From positions 1,545,001 through 1,609,000 of the forward strand of contig NC_014551.1 of assembly GCF_000196735.1 (NCBI RefSeq): a stretch of DNA of 64,000 nt, in the 5' to 3' direction. The notes beneath the pieces were generated by a model. It searched no databases and was not told where the DNA came from. It worked only from the letters and a program-made list of their open reading frames with translations. The stretch comes from Bacillus amyloliquefaciens DSM 7 = ATCC 23350 (lineage in GTDB: Bacteria > Bacillota > Bacilli > Bacillales > Bacillaceae). Positions 57,701 to 64,000 of this stretch are shown here, piece by piece (position 1 is the stretch's first letter; each line of letters opens with the position of its first letter). The translations under genes and the position numbers were made by a program.

Positions 57701-58998
57701 GGACCGAAGAAGCCGCGCTGTCATATTTTAAGGCAGGCAGCAAATCCGCGGTCAAGATGACGCTTAAAGACGGAAAAGAACACGGTATGCTGACAGGAGG
57801 CCTCTTTAAATTTTGGGGCGCGGACTGGCCTGATCCGGGCGGCACCGAATTTCAAGCGGAAGTTTACGATGCATCCGGACCTGACGGGGCCCCGGGCAGC
57901 AAAATTGCCGGCCCGTTCCAAGCTGAAGCGCTTCGAAACGGAGAATGGACGAAAGTGGATCTCAGCTCAAAAGGAATCGCAGTCGGAAAGGATTTTTATC
58001 TAGTGTTCCGCCAGACGAAACCCAATCCTTATTCACCGGCCCTGTCATCTGATGACGGCAGTCCGTATTCGAACAGAAATTGGGAATATCTCGACGGCAG
58101 CTGGTCAAAAGCCGATAAATCAGACGGAAACTTTATGATCCGGGCTCTGGTCAACTACGAAGCTATTGTGCCTGACATTACGTCACCTGATGACCGGTCG
58201 TTTACAAACAAGAAGACAATCACGGTAAAAGGAACGGCCTCTCCGGGAACCGCTGTCCGCCTTACCAATAACGGTAAAACCGCCGCTGAAACGAAAGCCG
58301 GTGCAGACGGCAATTTCCAGGCGGATGTCACACTCCGTAAAGATGCCAATCGGCTGACGGCGGCATCTGTGACAGACAGGGGATCAACAGATGAGTCACG
58401 CCCTGTCACGGTCATATTGGACCAGGATAAGCCGGATGTGACGATTGACAGTCCGGCAAACGGAGATAAAACAAATAAAGAAGCAGTGACCGTAAAAGGA
58501 AAAGCTTATGACGCCCATTTAAAAGAGGTAAAGGTGAACGGCAAAAAAGCAGAAGTGAATAACGGCTCTTATCAAGCAAGAATCCTTCTGGAAAACGGCA
58601 GCAATGAGATCAAGGTTACGGCCTCAGACGAAGCGGGTAACAAAACAACGAAAAAGACGGTAATCGATGTCAATTACAACGCTCCCGTCATTTCGGGGCT
58701 GGTTCCCGGAGCGGATAAAGAATTAAAAGCCGGAGAATCAGTGAAAATCGCCTTTTCAAGCGGGAAGAAATTAGACGCAACCTTCGTTATCCGTCTGCCT
58801 CTGACAAACGCGCGGGCGGGGAGCCAAAACGCAACGGAGCTTCCGCTGAGAGAAATTTCTCCGGGAAGATATGAGAGTTACTGGACGGCGACCTCTTCTA
58901 TCAAAGCAAGCGGAGCAAAAATTGACGTTATCGTAAGAGATGACTACGGAAATGAAACGAGACAGACGGCAAAAGGAAAACTTTATATTAACGATTAA
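54709..58998 (+). CDS. bpr: Bacillopeptidase F precursor
   Basis: A 1429-residue secreted serine protease (1433 recalled for B. subtilis). Signal peptide 1-30, inhibitor-type propeptide (about 55-165), subtilisin S8 domain with catalytic Asp227 (SIDTGV), His274 (EHGTHV) and Ser452 (GTSMAGPH). Then a MAM/jelly-roll-like segment (about 640-790, GYKEDFESQPAGW to GWYIDDVRLSS), Lys/Pro-rich linker, two carboxypeptidase-regulatory-like beta domains (about 835-980), and C-terminal bacterial Ig-like repeats (PDITSPDDRSFTNKKTITVKG; PDVTIDSPANGDKTNKEAV). TTG start after AAGGGGGGA. Mature forms in relatives are truncated by C-terminal processing. Confidence 0.97.
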   Translation: MKKKTRKRWTGSVLSAIVVSSLLFPGTAGANSTPGAVSFTKDLSASKSIQHKISDSVKKRLEKSDKVTFLIKFKEKANTKKAVKEAEKNAKSQSLSVAKTEYQKRSAVISSLKVAAHDAQQNMKTYLEKQKKKGKADHIHSYYIVNGMAVTASKEVMEKAASFPEVEKVLPNEKRQLTQSKAPFQMKKKQKEIKAKGGIEWNISQIDAPKAWASGYDGTGTVVASIDTGVQWDHPALKEKYRGYDPKNPAVPNHEMNWYDAVAKKDAPYDDLEHGTHVTGTMTGSEPDGSNQIGVAPGAKWIAVKAFSDDGGTDADILDAGEWVLAPKDKNGTPHPEMAPDVVNNSWAGGSGIDEWYRDMVNAWRAAGIFPEFSAGNVDLFTPGGPGSIANPANYPEAFATGATDSQKKLADFSLQGPSPYHETKPDISAPGVNIRSSIPGGTYEGGWNGTSMAGPHVAATAALLRQANASITVDEMEDVLTRTAEKLTDSDFPESPNNGYGHGLVNAFDAVSAVTDGIGSIEGKVSSAGEDHNPPSWHHEPVSEAYKGANLPLTVTAEDDVSVTEVLLSYQFDKGEWKTIAAVRKSGDEKKGTYQADIPHVTGSTVSYKWTIKDFGGHSAESDTYRADVKPSITAGYKEDFESQPAGWFSYGTHDQWEWGIPSSGPGAAFSGDKVYATNLSGPYADSANMNLVMPPIQVPDSGRLFLQFKSWHKLEEFFDYGYVFVLPEGKSNWEQAAVYNGDSAGWNDEEADLSAYKGQNIKLMFNMQSDEVLNEDGWYIDDVRLSSSSLGKAAEKRKSNRQTTPGHLKKKAVSPKEAKPAVKSPEKTVKRETNLLPLRAQISVAETGKSVYSDPATGSYSLSHKAGNYTLKAEAYGFKPAVKQVSIQSDKTAQADFTLEQMPSGTLKGTITNQSTGEPVEGAVLYVVEDAAIEPAVTNDKGEYSLQAYEGSYTIKAAAKGFYNSEFSVDIKGDAEKNAKLKPYIGYEGEIAYDNGTEEAALSYFKAGSKSAVKMTLKDGKEHGMLTGGLFKFWGADWPDPGGTEFQAEVYDASGPDGAPGSKIAGPFQAEALRNGEWTKVDLSSKGIAVGKDFYLVFRQTKPNPYSPALSSDDGSPYSNRNWEYLDGSWSKADKSDGNFMIRALVNYEAIVPDITSPDDRSFTNKKTITVKGTASPGTAVRLTNNGKTAAETKAGADGNFQADVTLRKDANRLTAASVTDRGSTDESRPVTVILDQDKPDVTIDSPANGDKTNKEAVTVKGKAYDAHLKEVKVNGKKAEVNNGSYQARILLENGSNEIKVTASDEAGNKTTKKTVIDVNYNAPVISGLVPGADKELKAGESVKIAFSSGKKLDATFVIRLPLTNARAGSQNATELPLREISPGRYESYWTATSSIKASGAKIDVIVRDDYGNETRQTAKGKLYIND

Positions 58999-59003
58999 AA
59001 CAG

Positions 59004-59034
59004 AGCGCTGCCAAGACACGGCAGCGCTTTTTTT
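59004..59034 (+). terminator. Terminator of bpr
   Basis: AGCGCTGCC pairs with GGCAGCGCT around AAGACAC, followed by T-run. Confidence 0.9.
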
Positions 59035-59069
59035 GTTGCGGCGGTCAATAGGAATCAATCCTCCCGGCC

Positions 59070-59076
59070 CTCGACA
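59070..59076 (-). promoter_or_regulatory. Possible Spo0A box of the spoIIG promoter
   Basis: CTCGACA (minus strand TGTCGAG) fits the 0A box TGTCGAA except the last base and lies about 48 bp upstream of the -35. In B. subtilis, Spo0A-P activates spoIIG from boxes in this interval. Confidence 0.6.
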
Positions 59077-59123
59077 AATAAAACGATTATCCCTTAAAAA
59101 TTGTACTTTCCCCTCAACATTAA

Positions 59124-59157
59124 TTGACAGACTTTCCCACAGAGCTTGCTTTATACT
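59124..59157 (+). promoter_or_regulatory. spoIIG promoter with 22-bp spacer
   Basis: Perfect TTGACA (59124-59129) and TATACT (59152-59157) are separated by 22 bp instead of 17. This abnormal spacing is the hallmark of the B. subtilis spoIIG promoter, a SigA promoter that works only with Spo0A-P bound next to the -35. Confidence 0.9.
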
Positions 59158-59212
59158 TATGAAACAAGAGAGAGAAACAGATATGTAAGACAAAAGAGGA
59201 AAGGGGTCAGAT

Positions 59213-60142
59213 GTGAAAATCTATCTGGATGTCATTTGGCTGTTGAACTTTTGTTTTGATTCTCTTTTGCTTTTATTAACCGCCTTTATTTTAAAACGCC
59301 AGGTAAAAAAAAGAAGAGTGGCCGCCGGCGGTTTCATCGGGTCAACCATTGTACTTCTGATGTTTACGCCTGTTTCTCCCTTTGTGGAGCATCCGGCGGG
59401 AAAAATGGCATTTTCAGTTGTGATCGTGCTTACGGCTTTTGGCTTTAAACGGTTTCGGTACTTTTTTCAAAATTTGTTCGCCTTTTATTTCGCGACCTTT
59501 CTCGTCGGCGGGGGAATGATCGGCGTACATTCCCTGCTGCAGACAGAATCAATTGTGCAAAACGGCGTTATGGTCACGAGCCAGACCGGCTTCGGCGACC
59601 CGATCAGCTGGATGTTTGTTGTCATCGGATTTCCGGCTGTATGGTTTTTTTCAAAAAAGAGAATCGAAGACATCGAGACGAAGTCCATTCAGTACGATGA
59701 ACTTGTCATGGTTCAGGCAGAATTCAGCGGACAGACAATCCGCGCGAAAGGTTTGGTGGATTCCGGAAATCAGCTGTATGATCCGCTGACGAAAACGCCG
59801 GTCATGATTCTCCACATTGACAAATTCGCTCCGATTCTCAGCGAAAAGGAAACGGACATCATCAATTCCGCCGGTCCGCTTGAAGTGATAGAGCAGCTTG
59901 ATGAATCGTTCCGGCATGCGGATAAGCTGAGGCTGATTCCATACAGGGGCGTCGGCCAGGATAATCAATTTTTACTCTGTTTAAAGCCGGATTACGTCAC
60001 GATTTTAACAAAAGACGAGATGATCGCATGTGAAAAATGCCTGATCGGCATCAGCACGAAACCACTATCAGCGGACGGTGAATTTGACGGAATCGTTCAT
60101 CCGAAGATGCTGACCGGAAAGGCTGTGAAACATGTATCCTGA
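59213..60142 (+). CDS. spoIIGA: Pro-SigE processing protease SpoIIGA
   Basis: A 309-residue membrane aspartic protease. Five N-terminal helices (1-150) sit in the mother-cell septal membrane; the C-terminal half is a retropepsin-like domain with catalytic Asp183 in VDSGNQLYDP, the same residue number as in B. subtilis. It cleaves the N-terminal pro-sequence of SigE after a forespore signal (SpoIIR). GTG start after AAAGGGG. sigE follows after 57 bp. Confidence 0.96.
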   Translation: MKIYLDVIWLLNFCFDSLLLLLTAFILKRQVKKRRVAAGGFIGSTIVLLMFTPVSPFVEHPAGKMAFSVVIVLTAFGFKRFRYFFQNLFAFYFATFLVGGGMIGVHSLLQTESIVQNGVMVTSQTGFGDPISWMFVVIGFPAVWFFSKKRIEDIETKSIQYDELVMVQAEFSGQTIRAKGLVDSGNQLYDPLTKTPVMILHIDKFAPILSEKETDIINSAGPLEVIEQLDESFRHADKLRLIPYRGVGQDNQFLLCLKPDYVTILTKDEMIACEKCLIGISTKPLSADGEFDGIVHPKMLTGKAVKHVS

Positions 60143-60199
60143 CGAAAAGTCTGTTATTCATCATACTCAAAACGCGTTGTATTTAGAAGGGGGAGGAAG

Positions 60200-60919
60200 A
60201 TGAAAAAACTTAAGCTGCGTCTGACATATTTGTGGTATAAATGGCTGATGAAACTCGGACTGAAAAGTGATGAAGTGTATTACATAGGAGGAAGTGAGGC
60301 GCTGCCGCCGCCTTTGTCTAAAGAAGAGGAGCAGGTGCTCTTATTAAAGCTGCCGAGCGGGGATCAGGCGGCGCGGGCCATCCTGATTGAAAGAAACTTA
60401 CGCCTTGTCGTTTACATTGCCCGCAAATTCGAAAACACGGGCATCAATATCGAGGACTTAATCAGCATCGGCACCATCGGTTTGATCAAAGCGGTAAACA
60501 CTTTTAATCCTGAGAAGAAAATAAAACTTGCGACGTATGCGTCACGATGTATTGAAAACGAAATTTTAATGTACTTGCGCCGAAATAATAAAATCCGTTC
60601 AGAGGTGTCTTTTGATGAACCGCTGAACATTGATTGGGACGGAAACGAACTGCTCCTTTCGGATGTGCTCGGTACAGATGATGATATTATTACAAAAGAC
60701 ATTGAAGCCAATGTGGATAAAAAACTTCTGAAAAAAGCGCTTGAGCAATTAAACGATAGAGAAAAGCAGATCATGGAACTGCGTTTCGGACTTATCGGAG
60801 AAGAAGAAAAAACCCAAAAAGATGTAGCCGACATGATGGGCATTTCACAATCTTATATCTCACGGCTCGAAAAGCGGATTATCAAAAGACTGCGAAAAGA
60901 GTTTAACAAAATGGTGTAA
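60200..60919 (+). CDS. sigE: Mother-cell sigma factor SigE precursor
   Basis: A 239-residue sigma-70 family factor made as inactive pro-SigE. The first 27 residues or so ([20 protein letters not shown]...) form an amphipathic pro-sequence removed by SpoIIGA near DEVYYIGG. Region 2 ([23 protein letters not shown]), RNAP core-binding [13 protein letters not shown], and region 4 HTH ([21 protein letters not shown]) are clear. It drives early mother-cell genes such as spoVD, ylbJ and gerR in this window. Confidence 0.98.
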   Translation: MKKLKLRLTYLWYKWLMKLGLKSDEVYYIGGSEALPPPLSKEEEQVLLLKLPSGDQAARAILIERNLRLVVYIARKFENTGINIEDLISIGTIGLIKAVNTFNPEKKIKLATYASRCIENEILMYLRRNNKIRSEVSFDEPLNIDWDGNELLLSDVLGTDDDIITKDIEANVDKKLLKKALEQLNDREKQIMELRFGLIGEEEKTQKDVADMMGISQSYISRLEKRIIKRLRKEFNKMV

Positions 60920-60994
60920 AATTTTTTCCATCTGACGGCCCTTACTGCTGCAAGGATTGTCGGAGGCGGATGTTTATTTCTGTAAAAAGCCGGT

Positions 60995-61023
60995 GCATAT
61001 TTTTCCCACCCGAGGAGATACTT
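60995..61023 (+). promoter_or_regulatory. SigF promoter of sigG
   Basis: GCATA (60995-60999), 14 bp, GGAGATACTT (61014-61023). The -10 matches GGnnAnAnTR at all but its last base. This fits forespore transcription of sigG by SigF. Confidence 0.7.
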
Positions 61024-61038
61024 AACGTTGTACAGCAG

Positions 61039-61051
61039 CTCCTAGTGGGAG
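61039..61051 (+). promoter_or_regulatory. Leader hairpin covering the sigG ribosome site
   Basis: CTCC (61039-61042) pairs with GGAG (61048-61051) across loop TAGTG. The right arm is the Shine-Dalgarno of sigG, which also has a GTG start. This would lower translation of the sigG mRNA; B. subtilis has been reported to use such a hairpin. Confidence 0.6.
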
Positions 61052-61059
61052 GGAAAAAC

Positions 61060-61842
61060 GTGTCAAGAAATAAAGTCGAAATTTGCGGGGTTGATACCTC
61101 CAAATTACCGGTGCTCAAGAATGAAGAGATGAGAAAGCTGTTTAAGCAATTGCAGGATGAGGGCGATGATTCAGCGAGGGAAAAGCTTGTAAACGGCAAT
61201 CTGCGCCTTGTCTTAAGCGTCATTCAGAGGTTTAACAACAGAGGAGAGTATGTTGATGACTTATTTCAGGTCGGCTGCATCGGACTAATGAAATCCATTG
61301 ATAATTTTGACCTCAGCCATAATGTTAAGTTTTCAACATACGCTGTACCGATGATCATCGGAGAAATCCGCAGATATTTGCGGGATAACAATCCGATCCG
61401 CGTCTCGAGGTCGCTTCGCGATATCGCATATAAAGCGCTTCAAGTAAGAGAGCGGTTAATCAGTGAGACAAGCAGGGAGCCGACAGCAGAGGAAATCGCC
61501 AAAGTTCTTGAAGTGCCCCATGAAGAAATTGTGTTTGCCCTTGACGCCATCCAAGATCCGGTATCACTGTTTGAGCCGATTTATAATGACGGCGGCGATC
61601 CGATCTACGTGATGGACCAGATCAGTGATGAGCGCAATAAGGATACACAATGGATTGAGGAGCTGGCTCTGAAAGAAGGCATGAGACGACTGAACGAACG
61701 GGAAAAAATGATTTTGCGAAAACGCTTTTTCCAGGGGAAAACCCAAATGGAAGTCGCAGAAGAAATCGGCATATCCCAAGCTCAGGTCTCAAGGCTTGAA
61801 AAGGCAGCCATTAAACAAATGAATAAGAATATCCATCAATAA
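61060..61842 (+). CDS. sigG: Forespore sigma factor SigG
   Basis: A 260-residue sigma factor for late forespore genes. N-terminal MSRNKVEICGVDTSKLPVLK holds the conserved segment bound by anti-sigma factors; region 2 (NGNLRLVLSVIQRFNNRGEY), region 3 (REPTAEEIAKVLEVPHEEI) and region 4 HTH (TQMEVAEEIGISQAQVSRLEK) follow. The GTG at 61060 gives the known length; a longer in-frame reading would start before its own promoter. It can also be read from spoIIG, since no terminator separates sigE and sigG. Confidence 0.97.
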   Translation: MSRNKVEICGVDTSKLPVLKNEEMRKLFKQLQDEGDDSAREKLVNGNLRLVLSVIQRFNNRGEYVDDLFQVGCIGLMKSIDNFDLSHNVKFSTYAVPMIIGEIRRYLRDNNPIRVSRSLRDIAYKALQVRERLISETSREPTAEEIAKVLEVPHEEIVFALDAIQDPVSLFEPIYNDGGDPIYVMDQISDERNKDTQWIEELALKEGMRRLNEREKMILRKRFFQGKTQMEVAEEIGISQAQVSRLEKAAIKQMNKNIHQ

Positions 61843-61845
61843 CGG

Positions 61846-61880
61846 AAAAAGCCTTTAAACATTGTGTTAAAGGCTTTTTT
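61846..61880 (+). terminator. Terminator of sigG
   Basis: AAAAAGCCTTTAA pairs with TTAAAGGCTTTTT, followed by more T. Confidence 0.9.
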
Positions 61881-61969
61881 CATGCGCCGGTTTACGTCTG
61901 CAAAAAAGTAATGTATTCTAATATGAAAAGTTTTAAGAAAATTTGAATAAATAAACGGGGGAAAGCGCA

Positions 61970-62767
61970 ATGATTTTACATCTGGACAATGTATCATTAA
62001 AAAGAAACGGCAAATGGATCTTGAAAGATATCAACTGGCGCGTTGAGAAAAACGAAAATTGGGTGCTGTACGGATTAAACGGAGCCGGAAAAACCGCTTT
62101 GCTGAATATGTTATGCTCATATTACTTCCCCACTTCAGGAGAGATGCAGGTGCTCGGCCACCATTTCGGCAAAACAGAGCTCGGTGACAGACTCAGAAGG
62201 AAAATCGGCCTTGTTTCAGCAGGACTTCAGCACAAATTATATGCCGCGGATTCCGCTTTTGAAATCGCCCTGAGCGGCGCGTACGCCTCAATCGGGCTGT
62301 ACGAAACCCCGAGTGAACAGGTGAGGGAAAAAGCGATCGGTCTTCTGAAGGATTTAGGCGCCATCAGTTACGCCGACAGAAGGTATGAGACGTTATCACA
62401 GGGGGAAAGGCAAAGAGCGCTGATTGCGCGGGCGCTTATGGCTGATCCGGAACTGCTGATTTTGGACGAGCCCGTGACGGGTCTGGATTTTATGGCAAGA
62501 GAGCAGCTGCTGGACACGATTACGTCTATCGCTGAAAAAGAAAATGCGCCGTCCATCCTTTATGTCACCCATCATGCTGAAGAAATTCTGCCGGTATTTG
62601 ATCAGGCGCTGCTTTTAAAACAAGGCGAGGTGTTCGCATCAGGGAAAATCAGAGACATGCTTTCTGATGAGCGGCTTACAGCGTTTTTCGATATGCCTGT
62701 CAATGTCATATGGAACAACGGCCGCCCGTTTTTAACACGTGCAAAAGCGGCATCATCCGTAAAATAA
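61970..62767 (+). CDS. ylmA: ABC transporter ATP-binding protein YlmA
   Basis: A 265-residue ATPase. Walker A GLNGAGKT (about 38-45), signature LSQGERQRALIARAL (about 142-156), Walker B LLILDEPVTGLD (about 163-174) and switch His in YVTHHAEE (about 199). No permease gene is adjacent, so its partner is unknown; related stand-alone ModF/YlmA-like ATPases exist. AAAC-GGGGGAAAG site before the ATG. The TPP riboswitch of ylmB begins 8 bp past its stop. Confidence 0.92.
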   Translation: MILHLDNVSLKRNGKWILKDINWRVEKNENWVLYGLNGAGKTALLNMLCSYYFPTSGEMQVLGHHFGKTELGDRLRRKIGLVSAGLQHKLYAADSAFEIALSGAYASIGLYETPSEQVREKAIGLLKDLGAISYADRRYETLSQGERQRALIARALMADPELLILDEPVTGLDFMAREQLLDTITSIAEKENAPSILYVTHHAEEILPVFDQALLLKQGEVFASGKIRDMLSDERLTAFFDMPVNVIWNNGRPFLTRAKAASSVK

Positions 62768-62774
62768 CATAACG

Positions 62775-62870
62775 TTCACCCTGGGGGTGCTGCCATGCAG
62801 CTGAGAGAGACGTTTGTCTCAACCCTTAACGGACCTGATCCGGATCATGCCGGCGGAGGGAAGCGGTGAA
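62775..62870 (+). promoter_or_regulatory. TPP (THI-box) riboswitch of ylmB
   Basis: Aptamer core elements are all present: GCAGCTGAGA (the CUGAGA box) at 62807-62816 approximately, ACCCTTAACGGACCTGATC and the GGCGGAGGGAAG box. Closing stem P1 is TTCACC (62775-62780) with GGTGAA (62865-62870). It binds thiamine pyrophosphate and turns the gene off. A terminator hairpin follows at 62898-62925, fitting transcription attenuation. Confidence 0.93.
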
Positions 62871-62897
62871 AAAAGCGGAGGAAGATCCGTTTTTTAC

Positions 62898-62925
62898 CCG
62901 TTTCATTTGATGAAACGGTTTTTTT
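62898..62925 (+). terminator. Riboswitch-controlled terminator before ylmB
   Basis: CCGTTTCAT pairs with ATGAAACGG (loop TTG), then seven T. It lies between the TPP aptamer and ylmB, 26 bp before the ATG. Confidence 0.85.
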
Positions 62926-62950
62926 GATACAGCCAAAGGAGAGATTTTCA

Positions 62951-64000
62951 ATGAATCAGCTTGACATGCTGCTGCACCAGGCGGAAAAACGGCGGGACGA
63001 CTTAATACATATTGCTGAAAGGTTGATAGCCTTTCCGACTCCGGCCCCGCCGGCAAGAAATACGGCAGAAGCTCAGAAGTGGGTCGCCGGATTTTTAAAA
63101 GAAACCGGCTGCTCGGTCGATATGTGGGATGTGTATCCGGAAGATCCGAACGTAGTCGGCGTTTTAAAAGGGACGGATTCAAACCGGCATCAAAGCCTGA
63201 TTTTAAACGGACACATTGACGTGGCCGAGGTTCAGGGTGAAGACTGGGATACTGACCCGTTTCAGCCGCTCGTAAAAGACGGCATGCTGATCGGAAGGGG
63301 CGCTGCTGATATGAAAGGGGGATTGGCGTGTGTTCTTTTTGCTCTGCAGCTGATACATGATGCGGGCATTAAGCTTGCGGGCGACCTTATTGTACAGTCT
63401 GTGATCGGAGAAGAAGTCGGTGAGGCGGGGACGCTGGAATGCTGCAAACGCGGCTATTACGCGGATTTTGCGGTTGTCGCCGATACGAGCAGCCTGCATA
63501 TTCAAGGGCAGGGCGGTGTAATCACCGGCTGGATAGAATTGAAAAGCAAAAAAACATTTCATGACGGCATGAGGCGCAATCTGATTCATGCGGGCGGTGG
63601 CGCATTCGGAGCGAGCGCAATCGAAAAAATGGCGAAAATCATCACTGCCTTGGGTGAGCTGGAGCGCCACTGGGCGGTAACGAAAAGCTATCCCGGCTTT
63701 GCGCCCGGCACCAATACAATCAACCCCGCCGTCATTGAAGGGGGAAGGCACGCAGCGTTTGTCGCCGATGAATGCAGATTATGGATTACCGTCCACTTTT
63801 ATCCGAACGAAACACACGAACAAGCAGCCGCTGAAATCGAAGACTATATAAATCGTGTCTCTGACAGCGATCTGTGGCTCAGGGAGAACAGGCCGGTGTT
63901 CAAATGGGGCGGCTCTTCCATGATTGAAGACAGAGGCGAGGTGTTCCCGGCGCTTGAAATCGACCCGGAGCATCCGGCAGTTTCTGTCCTGGCGGCCTCA
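62951..64000 (+). CDS. ylmB: Formylaminopyrimidine deformylase YlmB, 3' end cut by window edge
   Basis: 350 codons from the ATG at 62951 (AAAGGAGAG site) to the right edge; the full protein is about 426 residues. M20/ArgE-DapE zinc amidohydrolase: NGHIDV (His and Asp metal ligands, near residue 87), GRGAADMKGGL (near 117) and GEEVGEAGT (near 155). In B. subtilis YlmB removes the formyl group from N-formyl-4-amino-5-aminomethyl-2-methylpyrimidine, in salvage of degraded thiamine. The TPP riboswitch upstream supports that role. Confidence 0.94.
   Translation, partial: MNQLDMLLHQAEKRRDDLIHIAERLIAFPTPAPPARNTAEAQKWVAGFLKETGCSVDMWDVYPEDPNVVGVLKGTDSNRHQSLILNGHIDVAEVQGEDWDTDPFQPLVKDGMLIGRGAADMKGGLACVLFALQLIHDAGIKLAGDLIVQSVIGEEVGEAGTLECCKRGYYADFAVVADTSSLHIQGQGGVITGWIELKSKKTFHDGMRRNLIHAGGGAFGASAIEKMAKIITALGELERHWAVTKSYPGFAPGTNTINPAVIEGGRHAAFVADECRLWITVHFYPNETHEQAAAEIEDYINRVSDSDLWLRENRPVFKWGGSSMIEDRGEVFPALEIDPEHPAVSVLAAS

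Overview
The window is 64 kb of core chromosome from a Bacillus of the B. subtilis group. The neutral protease precursor, bacillopeptidase F and the cell-division proteins read almost residue for residue like those of B. amyloliquefaciens/B. velezensis, so that lineage is the best guess. Evidence is gene content and order (nprE, yla, pycA, cta, ylb, dcw, bpr, spoIIG, ylm), A/G-rich Shine-Dalgarno sites, frequent TTG/GTG starts and SigA, SigF and SigH promoter sequences. No rRNA, tRNA, CRISPR array, insertion sequence or prophage was seen.

Layout. 1-9.8 kb: the 5' part of nprE (runs off the left edge), a reduced yla locus (a short membrane ORF and ylaD, with no sigma-factor gene beside it), ylaE, ylaF, typA, ylaH-ylaL and the glutaminase glsA2. 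9.8-15 kb: ylaN, ftsW and pycA. 15-22.4 kb: ctaA divergent from ctaBCDEFG, which make heme A and cytochrome caa3 oxidase. 22.4-37 kb: the ylb cluster, including sporulation genes (ylbB, ylbC, ylbD, ylbJ, gerR), the Y-complex subunit ricF, a forespore small RNA (csfG), rsmD, coaD, the checkpoint protease ddcP, tmcAL, rpmF, panE and bshC. 37-54.4 kb: the dcw cluster mraZ-rsmH-ftsL-pbpB-spoVD-murE-mraY-murD-spoVE-murG-murB-divIB, then ftsA-ftsZ. 54.7-59 kb: the secreted protease bpr. 59.2-61.8 kb: spoIIGA-sigE-sigG, the mother-cell and forespore sigma factors. 61.9-64 kb: ylmA, a TPP riboswitch and ylmB (runs off the right edge).

The genes tie together wall synthesis, division and endospore formation. 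MraZ, RsmH, FtsL, PBP2B, MurE/MraY/MurD/MurG/MurB, DivIB, FtsA and FtsZ build the septum. SpoVD and SpoVE are sporulation copies of the PBP/SEDS pair inserted in the same cluster. The SigH promoter before ftsAZ, the long-spacer SpoIIG promoter, and forespore promoters before ylbB, csfG and sigG show sporulation control directly in the DNA.

Most of the window is well-described core genome, and I found no convincing new multi-gene system. Most worth a second look are the orphan anti-sigma gene ylaD behind an ECF-like promoter, the divIB-ftsA interval that lacks ylxW-ylxX-sbp, the helically phased MraZ box array, the triplicated 45-residue repeat in YlaE, and the pyrimidine-rich CsfG RNA with its own promoter and terminator. 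Gene names rest on my memory of B. subtilis orthologues; no database search was run.
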